This document shows positions 1 to 7,284 of a stretch of 64,000 nucleotides of DNA, piece by piece. The stretch comes from JAWOLE01 sp963815655. GTDB taxonomy: Bacteria; Acidobacteriota; Thermoanaerobaculia; UBA5066; Gp7-AA6. The DNA lies in contig CAWFHK010000001.1 in assembly GCA_963815655.1 (NCBI GenBank), positions 4,030,001-4,094,000 on the forward strand. The letters are read 5' to 3'. The notes under the pieces are model-generated. The model was given only the letters and a program-made list of their open reading frames with translations, was not told the DNA's origin and ran no database searches. Position numbers and translations under genes: made by a program. Numbering within the stretch: position 1 is the stretch's first letter; the number at the start of each line of letters is the position of its first letter.

Positions 1-4
1 GGTC

Positions 5-694
5 TCAGATCCGCTGCGGGATCGAGTGAGGCGAGCGCGACAAGGAGGAGAGAACCGCCCGGCAGGCCGTTTCGCCGGCCGGAAGGGAAGGGACCTTCCG
101 CGCCAGGAGAGCCGGGCGCGGATCGAGGGTTCTGGGCGGCAGGAACGCTCCGGTTTCGCGAGGGAGAGCCGTCAGGCCTTTCGGCTCGGCGCTCAAGCCC
201 TGAAGCGGGAGCGGCCGTTCGCGGACGTCGCTCTCCTCCCGCGCGTCGAGCCAGATCTCTTCGGCCCGCCAGCGCAGCAGGGCCTTCTGAATCGACGGCT
301 GGGGACGAAGGGCGAAGAGCGGCCCGGGAGCGCTCTCGACTTCCCGGCCGCAGGTTCCCATGCGAAGGGTGAGAGCGGCGTGGTCGGCGATCAGATTGGG
401 GACGCGCCACTGGAAGGCGCGCGAGTCCGCGTCGAGCTCTTCGCTCAGGCGCAGGGAGAAGTGGTGTCCGCCGTCGACGGAGAGGAGCAGCTCGACTTCC
501 TCGGCGTCCCGCGGTACTCCGGACCAGCGGATCTCGACGGATTCCCCTCCGTGGAGAATGGTCCCCGCCGCGGGTCGTATAAACCCGACATCGAGCCGGG
601 GAAGCTCGCACGTTCGCGCGAGGCCGGCCGCCCCGGCGCTTCCGGGGAGTGCAGCGGCAAGAAGGGCGAAGAAAACTGGCCGAACCGGGAACAT
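5..694 (-). CDS. Hypothetical secreted protein with Ig-like N-terminal half
   Basis: About 229 residues. I do not recognise a named family. The ATG at 694 gives a good signal peptide (MFPVRPVFFALLAAALPGSA); a TTG 36 nt further upstream would only add a polar stretch. After the signal, residues about 30-130 look like an Ig-like/Kre9-type beta domain (GGESVEIRWSG, LLLSVDGG, FQWRVPNL). The C-terminal 90 residues are Arg/Pro-rich and probably disordered. It ends at the window edge with its own TGA, so it is complete. Same strand as the next secreted gene, about 45 nt downstream of that gene's stop. Function unknown; export is an inference from the signal peptide. Confidence 0.6.
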   Translation of the reverse strand: MFPVRPVFFALLAAALPGSAGAAGLARTCELPRLDVGFIRPAAGTILHGGESVEIRWSGVPRDAEEVELLLSVDGGHHFSLRLSEELDADSRAFQWRVPNLIADHAALTLRMGTCGREVESAPGPLFALRPQPSIQKALLRWRAEEIWLDAREESDVRERPLPLQGLSAEPKGLTALPRETGAFLPPRTLDPRPALLARKVPSLPAGETACRAVLSSLSRSPHSIPQRI

Positions 695-740
695 GCCTTG
701 AGAGTAGCCGCGTGACGACGCCTGTGTCAATCGCTCCTCG

Positions 741-1166
741 CTAGAGACACTTGTGGATGCGTCCCGTCTTGCCGCGGACGAGCTGGTGGTTGCCGATGGG
801 CGTGTCGCTCCCCTCCGGCTTGACGGACAGAGCCATCGTGTCGCCGGTGACCTGCCCCACGTAGCGGACAGGCATGCCCTTGGACTCCTCGCCCTCGCGG
901 ATGGGCCCGCCGTGTTCGCGGAAATGAAGCCCCTTGACGTCGAAGCGGCCGTCCGCGTCGAGGACGAGCGGCTCGTCGATCGTCCCGTGCGCGCAGTCGT
1001 ACTCGATCCGGGCGCCCGACTCGGTCACCTCCATGCCGACGCCCATCGCCCCCCACTGCCCCGCCGCGACGCGTTTCGTCTCGCCGCCGGACGGGCCGGG
1101 GCCGAGCGCCGCCGCGGCGGCCGCGAGCGCGCAGGCGGTGAGAAACGCGGCAAACGTCCTGCTCAT
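741..1166 (-). CDS. Small secreted protein, unknown function
   Basis: 141 residues with a signal peptide (residues 1-28, Ala-rich core after MSRTFAAF) and a mature part rich in charged and beta-forming residues; one Cys in the middle (EYDCAHG) and one at the end (RIHKCL) could form a disulfide. The start is set by AAGGAGGAGAG directly ahead of the ATG at 1166. The whole RBS-start region is duplicated 56 bp upstream, so a 19-codon leader peptide precedes this gene and its stop overlaps this start (ATGA). No family recognised; a periplasmic role is inferred only from the signal peptide. Confidence 0.7.
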   Translation of the reverse strand: MSRTFAAFLTACALAAAAAALGPGPSGGETKRVAAGQWGAMGVGMEVTESGARIEYDCAHGTIDEPLVLDADGRFDVKGLHFREHGGPIREGEESKGMPVRYVGQVTGDTMALSVKPEGSDTPIGNHQLVRGKTGRIHKCL

Positions 1167-1264
1167 CTCTCCTCCTTGCCGGGGGGCGCCGGCCTCCCTC
1201 TCCTGAGAAACGTCCTGCTCATCTCTCCTCCTTGCCGGGGGGCGCCGGCCTCCCTCTCCTGAGA
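1152..1264. repeat. 56-bp perfect tandem duplication over an RBS and start codon
   Basis: Two head-to-tail copies, 1152-1207 and 1208-1264, appear identical across the unit. The unit contains the Shine-Dalgarno and first codons of the gene that starts at 1166. Absence of divergence suggests a recent slippage event. Confidence 0.9.
1163..1222 (-). CDS. 19-residue leader peptide created by start-region duplication
   Basis: The second copy of the 56-bp tandem repeat carries the same RBS (AAGGAGGAGAG) and the same first five codons (MSRTF) as the downstream gene. Because 56 is not a multiple of 3, the frame then diverges and runs LRRGRPAPPGKEER to a TGA that overlaps the true ATG as ATGA. If translated, it would couple translation to the small secreted protein. 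It could equally be a neutral by-product of replication slippage. Confidence 0.4.
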   Translation of the reverse strand: MSRTFLRRGRPAPPGKEER

Positions 1265-1295
1265 GTGGTTCGGGGCCTTCCGAATTCCCGGGCGC

Positions 1296-1329
1296 AAAAA
1301 AAACCGGGCGGGGTCGCTCCCGCCCGGTT
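1296..1329 (-). terminator. Rho-independent terminator of the Oar-like receptor gene
   Basis: Read on the minus strand: stem CCGGGCGGG / CCCGCCCGG around a 5-6 nt loop, immediately followed by eight T residues. It sits about 20 nt past the stop of the receptor gene, on the correct strand. Confidence 0.9.
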
Positions 1330-1348
1330 CCGGAATCCGTGCTCCTTC

Positions 1349-4342
1349 CTAGAAGTCGATCCGGCCGGCGAACTGCAGCGTGCGCGGCAGCGTCGTGACG
1401 CCGTTGGGGATGCCGAAGGTGGAAGAAGGTGTCTGTCCCGTTCCCCAGGTGAAGTTGGTGACGAACCGGTTTGCCGTGTTGGTGCAGTTGAAGCACTCGA
1501 CGATCGCCGTGACGCCGACCTGTCCCAGCGTGGAGCCGAACGGGCCGAAGTAGAAGGTCTTGGCCAGCCGGAAGTCGAGCTGGTAGAAGTCGGGCTGCCG
1601 GAACGAGTTGCGGGTGAAATGGACGCCGGCGATCGTGGGACGGTCGTTGAAGAACCCGTCGCCGTTCGTATCCGAGCCGGTCGTCGCGGTGTAGGGAGAT
1701 CCCGTGCTGAAGCGGTAGGTGCCCGACAGGCCGATGCCGTACCAGGGGGTGTTCCAGTTGGCGTTGGCCCCGATCTTCCAGCGCTGATCGCGGTTGGACC
1801 AGCTGTAGCTGCCGTTCAGGTTGTGCAGGTCTTCGGCCTGCGCCCCGGCGTAGTTGCGCTCGTTGGAGTCGCTGTCCTTGTCCTCCGACCATGTCGCCGA
1901 GGCGAAGAACTGGAGGTCCTTGGTGAAGCGGTGCTGGAGGTTGAAGGTGACCGCCTCGTACTTGGAGATGGCGTCGGTCGTGTAGGTCGAGATGCGGGCA
2001 TAGTAGGAATCCGGCCGGACGGTCGAATAGACCGGCTGGCCGTTGATCGTCGAATGTCCCGACGCGTCGATCGTGGATGCCGTGCAGCCGGCCTGTGTGT
2101 TGGACGTGCAGAGCGTCAGGTTGGGGTCGTTCAGGCGCTCGAGATTCTGCGCCTTCGCGTAGGTCCCCTCGAGGCCGACGGTCGTATCCGAGAAGATCTG
2201 ACGGTCGATTCCGAGGGTGATCCGGTCCGTCACGGGGTCCTCGTAGTTGGTGCTGGTCGCGAAGACCCCGAGACCCGTCGGGTTGGGGACTTTCGAGAAG
2301 TCGATCTTGGCGAGTCCTGTCGGGTCGAACGCCGCGCCCCACCCTGGCGACAGCGGGTCGGTCGGGCCGGTAGCAGCCGCGTTGATCGTGTACTGCGTCC
2401 CCTGCAAGCCGTTGGAGGTGAGCAGCTGCGAGAACAGGATGGCGGGCGTGCGCGCCCAGAAACGGCCGAAGGAGAGGCGGACGGCCGTCAGCGGGTCGGG
2501 GGCGTAGGAGATGCCGGCGCGCGGGGACCACTTGTTGCTCTGGTCGGGAATCTGGCCGTCGAGGGCGTACGCGCCGTTGGAGAGGATGTGGTCGGGGTTC
2601 AGGACCGGGTTACCGGGGTTGTCCAGCTTCTCCCAGCGGACGCCCGCCGTCACGGTCAACTTGGGCGTGATGAACCACTGGTCCTGGACGAAGAGGGCGA
2701 GCTCCTTCTGCGCGAAGGCTGCCTTCCCCGCCTGGTCGGCCGTGAGGCCGTTCAGCCCTCCGAACTGGAAGTACTGGGTCCACTTGCCGGCCAGCAGGTT
2801 CGTCAGGTTGTTCCCGGCGAAGACGTAGACGCCTCTCCAGTTCCCCTTGAAGACCTGGCTGATGTCGGTCTTGTTGTATTCCGCTCCTCCCTTGATGACG
2901 TGGTCCTTCGTGAGGAACGTCACCGTGTCTCCGAACCCGATGCGGTCGGCCTGCGAGACGATCGGCAGGAAGCTCGTGCTGCCGAAGCTGAAACTGCCGT
3001 AACGGATCTCGGGCAGGTCCGGCTGGATCGCGGCCCGGGGCGTCTGCTCCAGGACGTACTGGCCGTTGAAGTCGTTGAGCAGGCTGGAACCCCACTGGCT
3101 GTTCCAGGCCGCGACGTAGGCGTGGGACTGCAGGCCCTCGATGCCGTTGTGGCCGCTCGTCTGGTTCTGCGAGGAAGAAGTTCCGTGGTCCCCTTCGTAC
3201 TGCCCATAATTGACGCGCGCCATGAAGCGCTGGGAGCCGGAGAGCTGGTAGTCCAGCCGGCCGAACATCACGCGGCCGTCCTGCGTCTGGACGTAGGTCG
3301 GATCCGAGGCCCAGGCCGGGTACTTCGCCGCGATCGAGGGATCGAGGACGACCGAGTTGATCGGGATGCCGACGTTCTGCTTCTGCTGGTCGAAGGAGAC
3401 GAAGTAGAAGAGGTGGTCCTTGAGGATCGGCCCTCCGTCCGACCCGCCGTACTGCTTCTTCTTGGTGTCCGGCGACTCCTTCGCGAGCGTGCCCGCGGCG
3501 GCGCCCTTCGGAACGGCGAGCCGGGCGACCGTCGAATGGGGCTGCGTGTAGTAGAAGCCGGATCCGTGCTGGTCGTTGGTGCCGTTCTTCGTGATGAGGT
3601 TGATCACGCCGCCCCCCGAGGGCCCGAACTCGACGGACGCGCCGTTGCGGATGACGGAGAACTCCTTGATCGATTCCTGGGAGATCGCCAGCGGCGCCCG
3701 CCCCTCCGCGGAGCCGAAGGTGCCGCCGAAGAACCCGTTGTCGAAGTCCATGCCGTCCAGCGTCGTGTTCGTGTTGATCCCGCGCTGGCCGGAGACGAGG
3801 ACGGTGCCGCGGCTCTCCGGGTCCTTGCGCGTCTCGGGCGTCAGCAGGATCAGGTCCTGGTAGTTGCGTCCGTTCAAGGGGAGGGCCTTCAACTGCTCGG
3901 TCTGGATCGTGGTGGCGGCCTCGGTCCGGGTCGCCTCCACCACGGAGGCGGTGGACGTGACGATCACGCTCTCCGAGACGGAAAGCAGCTGCATCCGGAA
4001 ATCGACCGACGGCTTGGAGCCGATGTCGAGGCGCACGTTGTCGCGGACTCCCGGCCTGAAGCCGGGCAGCGACGCGCTCACCCTGTACATGCCGGTCGGC
4101 AGGTTGATGATCTGGTAGAAGCCGTCGGTCCTCGTCACTGCCGTCGAGGTCAGGCCGGTTCCCAGGTTCCTGGCTTCGACGGTTGCGCCGGGCAGCGCCG
4201 AATTGTCGGCGTCGCGAACCGTTCCGGAGATCCGGCTCGTCGTGACGTCGGTCTGGGCGAGAGCGGGAAGCGCAAGAGCGAGGATGAGAATCGCGATCCA
4301 GACGGGAAGGGCGCGCCATCGGGCGAACAGAAGTCTACACAT
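1349..4342 (-). CDS. TonB-dependent receptor, Oar-like, with carboxypeptidase-like N-terminal domain
   Basis: 997 residues. Signal peptide about 1-29 ending LALPALAQ; carboxypeptidase-regulatory (Ig-like) domain about 36-115 (ISGTVRDADNSALPGATVE); plug domain about 125-250 with the Oar-type motifs LPLNGRNYQDL and GGVINLITKNGTN; the remainder is a beta-barrel rich in aromatic girdle residues, ending in GRIDF with a terminal Phe as expected for outer-membrane barrels. An excellent RBS (AAGGAGGAG) precedes the ATG. Such proteins are common in Acidobacteriota and are thought to import glycans, peptides or metal chelates through the outer membrane, powered by TonB. The substrate cannot be read from sequence. 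A strong terminator follows it, so it is monocistronic. Confidence 0.93.
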   Translation of the reverse strand: MCRLLFARWRALPVWIAILILALALPALAQTDVTTSRISGTVRDADNSALPGATVEARNLGTGLTSTAVTRTDGFYQIINLPTGMYRVSASLPGFRPGVRDNVRLDIGSKPSVDFRMQLLSVSESVIVTSTASVVEATRTEAATTIQTEQLKALPLNGRNYQDLILLTPETRKDPESRGTVLVSGQRGINTNTTLDGMDFDNGFFGGTFGSAEGRAPLAISQESIKEFSVIRNGASVEFGPSGGGVINLITKNGTNDQHGSGFYYTQPHSTVARLAVPKGAAAGTLAKESPDTKKKQYGGSDGGPILKDHLFYFVSFDQQKQNVGIPINSVVLDPSIAAKYPAWASDPTYVQTQDGRVMFGRLDYQLSGSQRFMARVNYGQYEGDHGTSSSQNQTSGHNGIEGLQSHAYVAAWNSQWGSSLLNDFNGQYVLEQTPRAAIQPDLPEIRYGSFSFGSTSFLPIVSQADRIGFGDTVTFLTKDHVIKGGAEYNKTDISQVFKGNWRGVYVFAGNNLTNLLAGKWTQYFQFGGLNGLTADQAGKAAFAQKELALFVQDQWFITPKLTVTAGVRWEKLDNPGNPVLNPDHILSNGAYALDGQIPDQSNKWSPRAGISYAPDPLTAVRLSFGRFWARTPAILFSQLLTSNGLQGTQYTINAAATGPTDPLSPGWGAAFDPTGLAKIDFSKVPNPTGLGVFATSTNYEDPVTDRITLGIDRQIFSDTTVGLEGTYAKAQNLERLNDPNLTLCTSNTQAGCTASTIDASGHSTINGQPVYSTVRPDSYYARISTYTTDAISKYEAVTFNLQHRFTKDLQFFASATWSEDKDSDSNERNYAGAQAEDLHNLNGSYSWSNRDQRWKIGANANWNTPWYGIGLSGTYRFSTGSPYTATTGSDTNGDGFFNDRPTIAGVHFTRNSFRQPDFYQLDFRLAKTFYFGPFGSTLGQVGVTAIVECFNCTNTANRFVTNFTWGTGQTPSSTFGIPNGVTTLPRTLQFAGRIDF

Positions 4343-4705
4343 CGAACTCCTCCTTAATTCGAAGCCAGCAGCAAGACTGCACTTCTCAGCACGATCGGAA
4401 TTTCGTGAGGAATCTACACGAAGTCCTCCTCCAGCGCGAGAGGGGTGTTACGCTTTTTTTCTGATCCTTAAGGATGCATTTTCTTGAACCGGAAAGTGCG
4501 TGACCGGAGAATGCGTTCCGGGTAATCCCCTCTCGTGGGCCGCGCCGTCACGCTGGGTCACTTCGCCTCGCGCGCCCGCCGGCCGCCGCGGAAGGGCCGT
4601 CATCGCAATTCTGCATACTTTGCTTTTTTCTCGATACAGTTTCGCGTTCCTTGTGCCAGATTCGAAGACTTGATGCTGGACCTGTGCATCGGATGCAGAT
4701 TTTGA
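4343..4705. other. Divergent intergenic region, no gene seen
   Basis: Lies between the receptor start (left) and the amtB promoter. Contains T-rich patches and a perfect 12-bp palindrome (ATCCTTAAGGAT, 4464-4475) that could be an operator for the receptor, but no convincing ORF or RNA gene. Confidence 0.4.
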
Positions 4706-4734
4706 TGGACACTTCGCGAACCGACTGGTACCCT
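4706..4734 (+). promoter_or_regulatory. Putative sigma70-type promoter of amtB
   Basis: TGGACA, 17-nt spacer, TACCCT, ending only 7 nt before the GTG start of amtB. No Shine-Dalgarno intervenes, so the transcript would be leaderless or nearly so. No sigma54 (GG-N10-GC) element was found, unlike many amtB promoters. Confidence 0.5.
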
Positions 4735-4741
4735 TCGCGGC

Positions 4742-6031
4742 GTGAATCCGGCCGACATCGCGTGGATGCTGGTGGCGACGGCCCTGGTTCTCCTGATGAC
4801 TCCCGCGCTCGGTTTCTTTTACGGCGGACTCGTCCGATCCAAAAGCGCCCTGAACACGATGATGATGAGCGTGTCCGCGCTCGGCTTCGTCGGCATCGGA
4901 TGGGCGCTTGCCGGATACTCGATCGCCTTCGCGCCGGGGAACGCCTTCGCGGGCGGCCTCTCGCGGGCGCTCCTCTCCGGCGTCGGCCTCGAGGCGCATG
5001 GCACGATCCCGCACCTTCTCTTCTTCTCCTACCAGGGAACGTTCGCGATCATCACGGCGGCACTCATCTCCGGGGCGATCGTCGAGCGGATGCGCTTCGG
5101 ACCGTATCTCGCCTTCCTCTTCCTCTGGGGAATCGCCGTGTACGCGCCGGTCGCCCACTGGGTCTGGGGCGGAGGGTGGCTCTCGCGGCTGGGGGCGCTC
5201 GATTTCGCCGGCGGGACCGTCGTCCACGTCAACGCGGCGGCGGCGGCCCTCGTCGCCGCGCTCGTGCTCGCCCCGCGCAAGGACTACGCGCGGCAGGCCA
5301 TCCTGCCCCACAGTGTCCCCTTCACGCTGCTCGGCGCGGGGCTTCTCTGGTTCGGCTGGTTCGGTTTCAACGCGGGGAGCGCGCTCGGCGCCAACGCCTC
5401 CGCGGCGCTCGCGTTCGCCAACACGATGCTGGCGCCGGTCGCCACGCTCGTCGCGTGGACCCTGCTGGACCTCGTCCGCTCCTCCCGGGCAACGGCGGTC
5501 GGATCGGCGACGGCCATCGTGGTCGGGCTCGTCGCGGTCACGCCGGCCGCCGGGTTCGTCGGCCCCCTGTCCGCGGTCGTCCTGGGAGCGGCGGCGGCCT
5601 TCCCGAGCTACTACGCGCTCCTGTGGCGGGCCCGCACGCGGCTGGACGACTCGCTCGACGTCGTCGCGGCACACGGCGTCGGAGGGACGGTCGGGGCGCT
5701 GCTGACCGGCGTCTTCGCGCAGAAGTCGTGGAACGGAGTCGCCGACGGGCTCCTCTTCGGCAACCCGCGGCAGCTTGCCATCCAGGCGGCGGCGGTCCTG
5801 GCCGTGGCCGTCTACAGCGCGGCCGGGACCTGGGGAATCCTGAAGGTCGTCGCGCTCCTGGCGCGCCTGCGCGCGACCGCGCGCGAGGAAGGGCTCGGCC
5901 TCGACATCACGCAGCACGGGGAGGAGGCGTACACGAGCGGGGAGGGTGCGATCCTCGTGCTGCCCGACGCCCAGGGGCCGGCGGCCCCGCTCGCCGCGCC
6001 CGCGTTCGCGCCCGGCGGGGGCGACTCCTGA
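4742..6031 (+). CDS. amtB: Ammonium transporter AmtB
   Basis: 429 residues with about 11 hydrophobic segments. Typical Amt/MEP motifs are visible: an N-terminal ADIAWMLVATALVLLMTPAL, the conserved FYGGLVRSK, and DVVAAHGVGGTVGALLTGVF near the end of the channel with the pore histidine. It conducts ammonium/ammonia across the inner membrane. The GTG start at 4742 follows a likely -10 by 7 nt. The stop overlaps the next gene, a PII protein, as in the widespread amtB-glnK operon in which PII plugs the channel when nitrogen is plentiful. The cytoplasmic tail after about residue 385 is Gly/Ala/Pro-rich. Confidence 0.95.
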   Translation: MNPADIAWMLVATALVLLMTPALGFFYGGLVRSKSALNTMMMSVSALGFVGIGWALAGYSIAFAPGNAFAGGLSRALLSGVGLEAHGTIPHLLFFSYQGTFAIITAALISGAIVERMRFGPYLAFLFLWGIAVYAPVAHWVWGGGWLSRLGALDFAGGTVVHVNAAAAALVAALVLAPRKDYARQAILPHSVPFTLLGAGLLWFGWFGFNAGSALGANASAALAFANTMLAPVATLVAWTLLDLVRSSRATAVGSATAIVVGLVAVTPAAGFVGPLSAVVLGAAAAFPSYYALLWRARTRLDDSLDVVAAHGVGGTVGALLTGVFAQKSWNGVADGLLFGNPRQLAIQAAAVLAVAVYSAAGTWGILKVVALLARLRATAREEGLGLDITQHGEEAYTSGEGAILVLPDAQGPAAPLAAPAFAPGGGDS

Positions 6032-6378
6032 GGCTCATCGTCGCGATCGTCCGGCCCGAGAAATTGAGCGACGTCCTCGAGTCCCTCTTCCGCGCGGAGG
6101 TGCGCGGCCTGACGCTCCACCGCGTGCAGGGGCACGGCGGGGAGACCGAGCGCGTGGAGACCTACCGCGGCACGACGGTGAAGATGGAGCTCTCCGAGAA
6201 GGTGCGCCTCGAGATCGGCGTGTCCGACCATTTCGTCGAGCCGACGGTCAACGCCATCCTCTCCGCCGCGCAGACCGGCGCCGTCGGAGACGGCAAGATC
6301 TTTGTCCTCCCCGTCGAAAAGGTCTACCGGATCCGAACCGCCGAGGAAGACCAGGCCGCGGTGACGCCGGTCACGTAG
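6028..6378 (+). CDS. glnK: PII nitrogen regulatory protein with probable CTG start
   Basis: 116 residues, full-length PII: RLIVAIVRPEKL at the start, B-loop TGAVGDGKIFV, C-loop RIRTAEED. In E. coli numbering Tyr46 is kept but Tyr51, the uridylylation site in the T-loop, is Val, so control by GlnD-type uridylylation is unlikely; ATP/ADP and 2-oxoglutarate sensing could remain. No ATG, GTG or TTG lies at the proper position; the only codon giving a normal N-terminus is CTG at 6028, which overlaps the amtB stop as CTGA. This points to a non-canonical start reached by translational coupling. Partner: AmtB. Confidence 0.88.
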   Translation: MRLIVAIVRPEKLSDVLESLFRAEVRGLTLHRVQGHGGETERVETYRGTTVKMELSEKVRLEIGVSDHFVEPTVNAILSAAQTGAVGDGKIFVLPVEKVYRIRTAEEDQAAVTPVT

Positions 6379-6380
6379 AA

Positions 6381-6454
6381 GTCCAAGGTCCAAGGTCCAA
6401 GGTCCAAAGTAGCCCGGTCCATCATCCGATCACCCGATCGCAGATCACCCGATC
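6381..6454. repeat. Two adjacent short tandem-repeat arrays (TCCAAGG and ATCGGGTG types)
   Basis: 6381-6413 holds four copies of a GTCCAAG heptamer; 6421-6454 holds about four copies of an octamer read as ATCGGGTG on the minus strand. The second array runs into the last codons and stop of the DinB-like gene. Both flavours recur elsewhere in the window. Confidence 0.8.
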
Positions 6455-6984
6455 TCTCTGCGGATCTCTTCGATCTGGGCGGCGTGCCGGTCGGTGTGGG
6501 CGGCGAGGAACAGGACCCACTGGTATCCGTCGATGACGCCGGCGAAGGGGTGCGGGCCGAAGCGGTCGCGCAGGCGCTCGGAGGTCTCGCGCACGAAGGC
6601 GATGTTCGCGGCCCGGCGCTCCTCGAAGACGCGCATCGTCTCCTCCCGCGTCGCGAAGCGGCCCGTCGGCCGGATCCGTTCGGGTGCCTCGCCGCGCTGC
6701 GAGCGGTCGCGCAGGTAGCTCCGCACGTAGGCGTCCTTTTTCCGGATCTCGCCCCGCTCCTCCTCGGAAGGCTCGAGGCGGGCGCCGCTCGCGAAGAACC
6801 GGGCGAGCGGCATCTCCGCCGCCGCGATGTGCTCGGCGCACTCGGCGACGGACCAGCGGTCGGGAGCGGAGCGGCGGCTCCACTGCTCCACGGTCACGCC
6901 CTCGAGCGCGGCGAGCAGCCGCTGCCGCGACCCCTCCAGCTCGGCGACGGCCGCGGACCTTTCTTCCGGCGTCAGTTCCGCCAT
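6445..6984 (-). CDS. DinB/YfiT-like metal-binding four-helix protein
   Basis: 179 residues, all helical. The DinB_2-type histidine triad is present: one His in WSVAECAEHI (about residue 53) and two in HTDRHAAQIEEI near the C-terminus, the usual nickel/zinc ligands. Members include thiol-dependent S-transferases (bacillithiol, mycothiol) and many uncharacterised proteins; the substrate here is unknown. ATG at 6984 is preceded at 7 nt by a -10-like TAGGAT and no Shine-Dalgarno, suggesting a leaderless message. Cytosolic, no signal peptide. Confidence 0.8.
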   Translation of the reverse strand: MAELTPEERSAAVAELEGSRQRLLAALEGVTVEQWSRRSAPDRWSVAECAEHIAAAEMPLARFFASGARLEPSEEERGEIRKKDAYVRSYLRDRSQRGEAPERIRPTGRFATREETMRVFEERRAANIAFVRETSERLRDRFGPHPFAGVIDGYQWVLFLAAHTDRHAAQIEEIRREIG

Positions 6985-7036
6985 GAGCCGGATCCTATCG
7001 GATGTGTGTCCTCCCGAGGAGCCCCTCCGGTTCCAA

Positions 7037-7193
7037 TGTCATCCCGAGCGAAGCGAGGGATCTGCCCTCGTCCGATCAGCTTGACGAAACAAAGTCTCGG
7101 GGCAGGCTCCGCGACGAGGGATCAGCCCCCTATCGGTGAATCGCGCTGCTCGAAAGTCTCGTGAGCAGATCCCTCGCTGCGCTCGGGATGACA
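7037..7193. repeat. GTCATCC-type inverted repeat pair
   Basis: Arms 7037-7065 and 7165-7193 are 29 bp each with a single mismatch, about 100 bp apart. The same arm sequence occurs at 15739-15767 and a diverged version at 44199-44227. It lies between the divergent DinB-like and nagZ genes. No ORF in the interval. Confidence 0.85.
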
Positions 7194-7206
7194 GAGGGGA
7201 GCTCGG

Positions 7207-7256
7207 GATGACAGGGAAAGGCACGGGATGAGATGACAGGGAAACGCACGGGATGA
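7207..7256. repeat. 25-bp tandem duplication upstream of nagZ
   Basis: Units 7207-7231 and 7232-7256 differ at one base; each contains the GGGATGACAG core of the neighbouring inverted repeat. It ends about 13 nt before the putative -10 (TAGACT, 7270-7275) of nagZ. Confidence 0.8.
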
Positions 7257-7284
7257 GGGGCGGCAACGTTAGACTGTTTCCTTC

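Noticed and set aside
741..2531. 596-codon frame ending in the small secreted protein
   Set aside because: Its upstream part is the +1 shadow of the receptor gene; the real start is the ATG at 1166 with a perfect RBS.
1232..4357. Very long open frame opposite the Oar-like receptor
   Set aside because: Antisense shadow caused by high GC: Arg/Val/Gly/Asp-rich composition, no domains, no RBS. Similar long antisense frames opposite the amidohydrolases, TonB receptor, kinase and VWA genes were dropped for the same reason.
4640..4741. Sigma54 promoter for amtB-glnK
   Set aside because: No GG-N10-GC element; a TGGACA-17-TACCCT sigma70-like match fits better.
6381..6454. Tandem arrays considered as a CRISPR
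   Set aside because: Units are 7-8 bp without spacers of constant length, and no cas genes are present.
7037..7193. GTCATCC arms as phage attachment sites or IS ends
   Set aside because: No integrase or transposase, no ORF between arms, and the pattern recurs at several sites, as expected for REP-like repeats.
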